From the NCBI GenBank assembly GCA_002297545.1, contig DBLZ01000029.1:1-27906 (forward strand): a DNA stretch of 27,906 bases, read 5' to 3'. Numbering within the stretch: the stretch's first letter is position 1; each line of letters starts with the position of its first letter. This stretch comes from Prevotellaceae bacterium UBA711. GTDB taxonomy: Bacteria; Bacteroidota; Bacteroidia; Bacteroidales; Bacteroidaceae. A program made the position numbers and the translations under genes. Below, one piece after another: positions 23,425 to 27,906 of this stretch. The notes beneath the pieces were generated by a model that was not told the DNA's origin, searched no databases, and saw only the letters and a program-made list of their open reading frames with translations.

Positions 23425-24444
23425 TTAGTTCGCAGCCTTGAACTCATCAAGGAAGCGTACATCATTCTCTGAGAACATACGCAAATCCTTTACTTGATAC
23501 TTGAGGTTGGTTATGCGTTCTATGCCCATGCCGAATGCATAGCCTGTGTACACCGTGCTGTCTATTCCGTTGGCCTCCAGCACTGCTGGGTCAACCATAC
23601 CACATCCCAATATCTCCACCCATCCGGTGTGCTTACAGAAAGAACAGCCCTTGCCGCCACACAAGTGGCATGAAATATCCATCTCTGCACTCGGCTCCGT
23701 GAACGGGAAATAGGAGGGACGTAAGCGTATCTTAGTATCGGGACCGAACATCTCCTGCGCAAACAGTAGCAGCACCTGTTTCAAGTCTGTAAATGAAACG
23801 TTCTTGTCCACATACAGCCCCTCAACCTGATGAAAGAAACAATGCGCACGTGCAGAGATTGCCTCGTTACGATAAACACGTCCCGGACATATCACGCGGA
23901 TTGGGGGCTGGGAGCTTTCCATTACACGCGCCTGCACAGAACTGGTGTGGGAACGCAAGATGATATCAGGATGAGCCTCAATGAAGAAAGTATCCTGCAT
24001 GTCACGTGCGGGATGATCATCAGCAAAGTTCATGCTTGAATACACGTGCCAGTCATCTTCGACTTCGGGACCCTCTGCCAATGTGAATCCAAGGCGGGAA
24101 AAGATGTCCACGATCTCGTTCTTGACAATTGTAAGCGGATGACGTGTACCAAGGGCAATGGGGTAGGGCGTACGTGTGAGGTCTACGGTAGAGCAAACGT
24201 CAGCGCCTGCGACCGAACCCTCTTTCAGTTCCTTTATTTTGGCCGTAATATCTTGTTTCAGCTGGTTCAGCTTCTGGCCCAGTTCGCGTTTCTGCTCGGC
24301 AGGCACACCACGGAACGCCTCCATGAGGTCGTTCATGATGCCTTTCCTTCCAAGGTATTTGATGCGCAACTGCTCCACTTCCTCTGCACTGTTAGCATGC
24401 AGGCTGCCTATTTCAGCCATTAGTTCTTCTATCCGGTTTATCAT
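23425..24444 (-). CDS. pheS: Phenylalanyl-tRNA synthetase alpha subunit
   Basis: This 339-residue cytosolic subunit has the normal PheS length. It contains the N-terminal coiled-coil tRNA-binding arm (about 1-90), class II motif 1 (RHPLTIVKNEIVDIFSRLGF, 101-120), LRSHTSSVQAR (163-173), motif 2 around FFHQVEGLYVDK (203-214) and motif 3 GYAFGMGIERI (301-311). A four-cysteine cluster (Cys259, 262, 267, 270) matches the C-x2-C-x4-C-x2-C ornament found in many bacterial PheS proteins. With PheT it charges tRNA-Phe. pheT is not adjacent here, as is common in Bacteroidetes. The gene is divergent from the small lipoprotein gene across a 107-bp gap. Confidence 0.98.
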   Translation of the reverse strand: MINRIEELMAEIGSLHANSAEEVEQLRIKYLGRKGIMNDLMEAFRGVPAEQKRELGQKLNQLKQDITAKIKELKEGSVAGADVCSTVDLTRTPYPIALGTRHPLTIVKNEIVDIFSRLGFTLAEGPEVEDDWHVYSSMNFADDHPARDMQDTFFIEAHPDIILRSHTSSVQARVMESSQPPIRVICPGRVYRNEAISARAHCFFHQVEGLYVDKNVSFTDLKQVLLLFAQEMFGPDTKIRLRPSYFPFTEPSAEMDISCHLCGGKGCSFCKHTGWVEILGCGMVDPAVLEANGIDSTVYTGYAFGMGIERITNLKYQVKDLRMFSENDVRFLDEFKAAN

Positions 24445-24463
24445 ATTGCCTAAGATTTTTCTG

Positions 24464-24471
24464 CAAAGTTA
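24464..24471 (-). promoter_or_regulatory. -7 box of pheS
   Basis: TAACTTTG on the minus strand matches TAnnTTTG, 20 nt before the pheS start, predicting a leader of roughly ten bases. No well-placed TTG is visible. Confidence 0.6.
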
Positions 24472-24513
24472 ATGATTTTTGTCTACATATGGCGTTATAT
24501 CCGGAGAAAAGTG

Positions 24514-24521
24514 TACTTTTG
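24514..24521 (+). promoter_or_regulatory. -7 box of the lipoprotein-murB pair
   Basis: TACTTTTG matches TAnnTTTG, 30 nt before the lipoprotein ATG. The spacer upstream lacks a TTG at 19-21 bp. It is back-to-back with the pheS promoter. Confidence 0.6.
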
Positions 24522-24551
24522 TAAGTAATTAGCCTACGTTGAAGTTTGAAT

Positions 24552-25400
24552 ATGATAGCAAGGAAACGCTACATCAGTTTTGCATCGTGTCTATTCCTCG
24601 TCGCAGTCTCCTGCACACAGCGCACCGAAGCACCGGAAAAGACTGTAGACACCATTTCTATTACCACAACCTCGTCCCCGTTGTTATGGACAGATGACGA
24701 GTTGAGTGCCGAGTCACACTCGGACAAACGGGCAGAAGAATTGTTTGACGATTTCCTGTATAACTATGTTCAGGACACAGTCATGCAACGCGAACGCGCC
24801 GTCTTTCCAATACAGGAACTTCAACTCGATGGCAGCACTCACAATATCTCCGAGGCAGAATGGAGCAAGGACTATCGTTTTACGCCAGCGGACTACACCA
24901 CGACACTCTACAACAGCGAGGCAGAAATGAGCATCAACGAGGACACAGCCCTTCAGCAGGCCTCAGTAGAGAAGATATATATTGAGCGCCAGTACATCAC
25001 GGCATACGACTTCACACGCAACAACAAGCGGTGGAATCTCATATCCATACGCAATCTGAGCTTTGCCGACAGCGACCTGAAAGACTTTCTGCTATTCTAT
25101 TCACGCTTCGCCACAGACGAGGCATTCAGCAGCAAGTCGTTGTCCCGCTCCATACATATCAGTATAACGGACCCCGATGACGAATCACAAAATATAGAAG
25201 GATTCATCAACAGAGAACAGTGGCCGACAGTAGCTCCTGTACTGCCGGACGGAGTGATAATGAACGTACGCTACGGGCAACAGTATCAGCACTCCAGGCG
25301 CATCCTTATGGAGAAAACCAGCATGGGCGACGGCATGTCCGAGACACTCACCTTTGCCAAGGGCAACAGAGGCTGGGAGCTGGTGGGGTATGAAAACTGA
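24552..25400 (+). CDS. Uncharacterised lipoprotein (possibly DUF4348 family)
   Basis: This 282-residue protein has a lipoprotein signal (SFASCLFLVAVS) and lipid-attachment Cys21. The mature part is mixed alpha/beta with a FDDFLYNYVQD segment near residue 70 and an ERAVFPIQE segment shortly after, a pattern I associate, with limited certainty, with the Bacteroidetes-only DUF4348 family. It has no catalytic motif I can name. The ATG at 24552 was chosen over a TTG two codons earlier. The gene ends 24 nt before murB in the same direction and no promoter is seen between them, so the two are probably co-transcribed, hinting at an envelope role. The function is unknown. Confidence 0.75.
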   Translation: MIARKRYISFASCLFLVAVSCTQRTEAPEKTVDTISITTTSSPLLWTDDELSAESHSDKRAEELFDDFLYNYVQDTVMQRERAVFPIQELQLDGSTHNISEAEWSKDYRFTPADYTTTLYNSEAEMSINEDTALQQASVEKIYIERQYITAYDFTRNNKRWNLISIRNLSFADSDLKDFLLFYSRFATDEAFSSKSLSRSIHISITDPDDESQNIEGFINREQWPTVAPVLPDGVIMNVRYGQQYQHSRRILMEKTSMGDGMSETLTFAKGNRGWELVGYEN

Positions 25401-25424
25401 CATTCCACTCCACGAATAACCGCT

Positions 25425-26453
25425 ATGCACATAGAACACAACATATCACTACTGCCACACAACACATTCGGCATGGATGTCCATGCCAACACAGTGGTAA
25501 CCTACGCCAGCGCGGCCGAACTAACAGACCTCATTCACACGGTCCTTCCCTCGTGTCCCAAACCTCTGCTACACATAGGAGAAGGCAGCAACCTACTGTT
25601 TATGGGAGACTTCGGCGGCACAATCCTTCTGTGCTCCAACCGCGACATAGACATCGTGGAGCAGGATGCCGACAACATCGTCGTCCGTGTCGGTGCCGGC
25701 CGGATAATGGATGATTTCATCGACCATGCCATATCACACGGATGGTACGGATTGGAAAATCTCAGCCTCATTCCAGGGCAGGTGGGCGCCAGTGCGGTGC
25801 AGAACATCGGAGCTTATGGCGTGGAGGCGGGCGATTGCATACGGCGCGTACATTGTGTTTCCCTGGAGAACGCCACTACGCGCACCTTCGAACACGACGA
25901 GTGCGCCTACTCCTACCGCCACAGCATATTCAAAGACGCCGACTACCGTGGACGCTATGCCGTAGTGAGTGTAGAGTATGCTCTCAGCAAACACTTTGCA
26001 CCGCATTTGGATTATGGTGGCATTCGCAACAGCATATTGGCAGCCGGTTTGGTTCCGGAAAGCATAGGGGCACGCGAGTTGCGCGACATTATCATCGGCA
26101 TAAGACAGAACAAACTTCCCGACCCCAAGGTACAGGGCAATGCCGGCAGCTTCTTCATGAATCCCATAATCTCCCGTGCAGAATACGAACGCATCTGCAC
26201 CATCGTCCCCAATGCGCCCAAGTACGACATTGATGCCAACCGAGTGAAAGTTCCGGCAGCATGGCTCATAGAGCAGTGCGGGTGGAAAGGACAAAATCTG
26301 CAAAGGGCTGGCGTACACTCACGCCAACCACTGGTACTGGTAAACCTCGGAGGCGCCACCGGTGCAGAAGTCAAGGCATTGTCCGACCGCATACGCCACG
26401 ATGTCTTTGCCCATTTTGGCGTACACATATCACCAGAGGTCATTTTCGTGTAA
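25425..26453 (+). CDS. murB: UDP-N-acetylenolpyruvoylglucosamine reductase
   Basis: This 342-residue flavoenzyme is the second committed step of peptidoglycan precursor synthesis, reducing enolpyruvyl-UDP-GlcNAc to UDP-MurNAc with NADPH. The FAD domain carries GEGSNLLF (53-60) and LSLIPGQVGASAVQNIGAYG (113-132). The substrate domain has YSYRHS with Arg165 and GNAGSFFMNP with Ser242, the proton donor. The C-terminal Glu338 in SPEVIFV corresponds to the third catalytic residue of E. coli MurB. The YSYRHS loop places it in the E. coli-like type I group. It sits 24 nt after the lipoprotein gene. Confidence 0.98.
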   Translation: MHIEHNISLLPHNTFGMDVHANTVVTYASAAELTDLIHTVLPSCPKPLLHIGEGSNLLFMGDFGGTILLCSNRDIDIVEQDADNIVVRVGAGRIMDDFIDHAISHGWYGLENLSLIPGQVGASAVQNIGAYGVEAGDCIRRVHCVSLENATTRTFEHDECAYSYRHSIFKDADYRGRYAVVSVEYALSKHFAPHLDYGGIRNSILAAGLVPESIGARELRDIIIGIRQNKLPDPKVQGNAGSFFMNPIISRAEYERICTIVPNAPKYDIDANRVKVPAAWLIEQCGWKGQNLQRAGVHSRQPLVLVNLGGATGAEVKALSDRIRHDVFAHFGVHISPEVIFV

Positions 26454-26558
26454 GAGGCATATCCGCCCATATGGTTTGCCACGACTTGCGGACACCACAT
26501 CACACCTCCTGCAAGGTTGTACACCATGTAAAATGGGCTTTTTGCTACCATAATCCGA

Positions 26559-26598
26559 GACATGGCATGCTTTTCTACAAGAAATGACATGCCCTGTC
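26559..26598. repeat. Interrupted hairpin upstream of the lyase promoter
   Basis: GACA/TGTC (26559-26562, 26595-26598), one mismatch, GGCATG/CATGCC (26564-26569, 26588-26593) and inner TTTCT/AGAAA (26572-26576, 26580-26584) stack into one hairpin. It lies 105 nt after murB and ends 22 nt before the lyase -7 box. It could be a murB terminator without a T tract, or an operator. Confidence 0.5.
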
Positions 26599-26620
26599 CC
26601 GTTTGAAAGGAAAATAATCG

Positions 26621-26628
26621 TACCTTTG
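26621..26628 (+). promoter_or_regulatory. -7 box of the tryptophanase-family gene
   Basis: TACCTTTG matches TAnnTTTG. A TTG lies at 26603-26605, but the 15-bp spacing is short of ideal. The predicted leader is about 115 nt. Confidence 0.5.
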
Positions 26629-26752
26629 TCACAAAGCGCCCCCACCGGACACGGCCATACGTGGCTTTATATCCGGCCGGCCGTCACTCCACCATCTGTC
26701 GTCAGTCACGGCAGCCACACGCCATGTACCATATTATATAATATACAACGAT

Positions 26753-27906
26753 ATGTCAGTCAAATTCTATCAACCCGAGAATCAAGTACCACTGGAAATG
26801 CACAAGGTGCGTGTAGTCCAAAAGTTGAACCTCCTGCCAGTCGACGAGCGTATCCGTGCCGTCCAGCAGGCCGGATGCAACACATTCCTGCTACAGAACA
26901 AAGACATCTATCTGGACATGCTCACCGACTCAGGCGTCAACGCCATGTCGGACCGTCAGACGGCCGCCATGCACGTTGCCGATGATGCTTATGCCGGCAG
27001 TGCCAGCTTCCTGCGCCTCAAGGATGCCATCAAGGAAGTCTTCGGTGTGGACAACGTACTGCCTGCACACCAAGGACGCGCATGCGAGAATATCCTGGCC
27101 GAACGTTTCGTGAAACCCGGTATGGTGGCATTGATGAACTTCCACTTCACCACCACTAAGGCACACGTCACACGCTGTGGCGGCGATGTCATAGAACTGG
27201 TAAGCAAAAAGGGACTCGTGCCCCAAAGCGATGAACCGTTCAAGGGCGACTTCGATCTGGAAGCCCTGAGGAAAGCCATCATGGAATACGGTCCTGACAA
27301 GGTGGCTTACGTGCGCGTGGAAGCCGGAACCAATCTGATCGGAGGTCAGCCTGTCAGCTTGGCCAACATGCTGGCCGTGGCAGACATTTGCCACGAATTC
27401 GGTGTACCCAGTATATTGGATGCATCGCTTCTGCAGGACAACATATACTTCATCAAAACACGCGAGGCACAGTGCAAGTACATGAGCCCCAAGGAAATCT
27501 ACCACCTCCTGGCAGACAAGATGGACATCATCTACTTCTCGGCACGCAAGTTGGGCTTTGCACGCGGCGGCGCCATCATAAGCCACAACACGGAACTTAT
27601 CAAGAGCATGATGGAATACATACCCCTCTACGAGGGCTTCCTCACGTATGGTGGTATCGATGTCCGTTCCATCGAAGCCATGGCCGAGGGGTTATACGAG
27701 TCTCTGGATATGGACTACCTGAGTCACGGACCCGAGTTCATCGCATACCTTGTCAAGGAACTGGATGACTACGGCGTGCCTGTAATCAAACCAGCCGGAG
27801 GATTGGGTGCCCATCTGGACTGCCAGGGGTTTGTCCCCGACATGCCGCATAACCAGTATCCTGCCGCTGCCGTGGCTGCCGCCCTATACATTGCCGGCGG
27901 CATACG
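26753..27906 (+). CDS. Tryptophanase/tyrosine phenol-lyase family PLP enzyme (C-terminus outside window)
   Basis: The first 384 residues of a beta-eliminating lyase are visible; E. coli TnaA has 471 residues. Family blocks are LLTDSG-like MLTDSGVNAMSDRQ (56-69), AYAGSASF with the conserved Tyr80, AHQGRACENIL (105-115), GGQPVSLAN (197-205) and YEGFLTYGG (293-301). The PLP lysine is most likely Lys266 in FSARKLG. Tryptophanase releases indole, pyruvate and ammonia from tryptophan; tyrosine phenol-lyase releases phenol from tyrosine. Residue 133 is Thr (HFTTTKAH), as in tyrosine phenol-lyase, where tryptophanases have Asp. The PLP-contacting Asp223 is kept, but the Arg three residues later is Leu226 (DASLLQDN). 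The substrate is therefore uncertain. The start ATG follows a TAnnTTTG-driven leader. Automated pipelines would probably label it tryptophanase. Confidence 0.85.
   Translation, partial: MSVKFYQPENQVPLEMHKVRVVQKLNLLPVDERIRAVQQAGCNTFLLQNKDIYLDMLTDSGVNAMSDRQTAAMHVADDAYAGSASFLRLKDAIKEVFGVDNVLPAHQGRACENILAERFVKPGMVALMNFHFTTTKAHVTRCGGDVIELVSKKGLVPQSDEPFKGDFDLEALRKAIMEYGPDKVAYVRVEAGTNLIGGQPVSLANMLAVADICHEFGVPSILDASLLQDNIYFIKTREAQCKYMSPKEIYHLLADKMDIIYFSARKLGFARGGAIISHNTELIKSMMEYIPLYEGFLTYGGIDVRSIEAMAEGLYESLDMDYLSHGPEFIAYLVKELDDYGVPVIKPAGGLGAHLDCQGFVPDMPHNQYPAAAVAAALYIAGGI

Larger units (their letters stand above)
26454..26752. other. Intergenic region between murB and the lyase gene
   Basis: This 299-bp gap contains a long interrupted hairpin (26559-26598), the -7 box at 26621-26628 and a leader of roughly 115 nt before the lyase start. 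A 5-codon mini-frame (26724-26741) just before the start lacks Trp codons. No further gene is seen. Confidence 0.45.

Noticed and set aside
26012..26632. 206-codon minus-strand frame opposite murB
   Set aside because: It is the antisense shadow of murB. Its translation is composed of codon-mirror residues and it has no promoter of its own.
26630..26752. TnaC-like leader peptide controlling the lyase
   Set aside because: The only small frame near the start (26724-26741) has five codons and no tryptophan, and no longer leader frame with a Trp codon and Rho-type context was evident.

Overview
The window reads as a chromosomal segment of a Bacteroidales bacterium, most likely Prevotellaceae or a close relative. 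Three signals support this. Most intergenic spaces carry the Bacteroidetes -7 box TAnnTTTG, in the best cases with a TTG about 20 bp upstream. One very large secreted glycosidase ends in a Por/type IX secretion-like C-terminal tail. Lipoproteins, a BspA-like leucine-rich repeat region and hexosaminidases typical of host-glycan users are present. I see no phage, insertion sequence, CRISPR, tRNA or rRNA. Most of the content is core chromosome plus a few accessory surface functions.

Layout. 1-2389 (-): the first ~796 residues of an acyl-activating enzyme fused to an ACP-like domain and a PlsC acyltransferase. 2735-3505 (+): an omega-amidase-type nitrilase. 3559-7539 (-): a giant GH84 beta-N-acetylglucosaminidase. 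7867-10147 (+): an SGNH hydrolase plus MBOAT O-acyltransferase pair, a cell-surface acylation module. 10222-14269 (-): a secreted alpha/beta-hydrolase downstream of a FecCD-type metal-chelate ABC importer (ATPase, permease, binding lipoprotein). 14455-14831: a gene-free stretch holding the ppdK terminator and an array of four CCGG-centred sites spaced exactly 22 bp apart. 14832-17552 (-): pyruvate phosphate dikinase. 17686-19128 (+): 23S rRNA uracil methyltransferase. 19420-20685 (+): a transglutaminase-like, LRR-bearing lipoprotein. 20992-23316 (+): a GH20 beta-hexosaminidase lipoprotein. 23425-24444 (-): pheS. 24552-26453 (+): a small lipoprotein and murB. 26753-end (+): a divergent tryptophanase/tyrosine phenol-lyase family enzyme cut by the window end.

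How it fits together. The GH84 and GH20 enzymes probably release terminal GlcNAc/GalNAc from host or microbial glycans at the surface; their export signals differ, one T9SS-like and one lipoprotein. The MBOAT/SGNH pair probably acylates an envelope polysaccharide. The importer operon has a ~165-nt leader and may be controlled by the phased array upstream. No clearly new defence or mobile system is visible. The strongest unexplained signals are the 22-bp phased array at 14581-14656, the altered active site of the lyase at the right edge, and the possible link between the importer and the secreted esterase.
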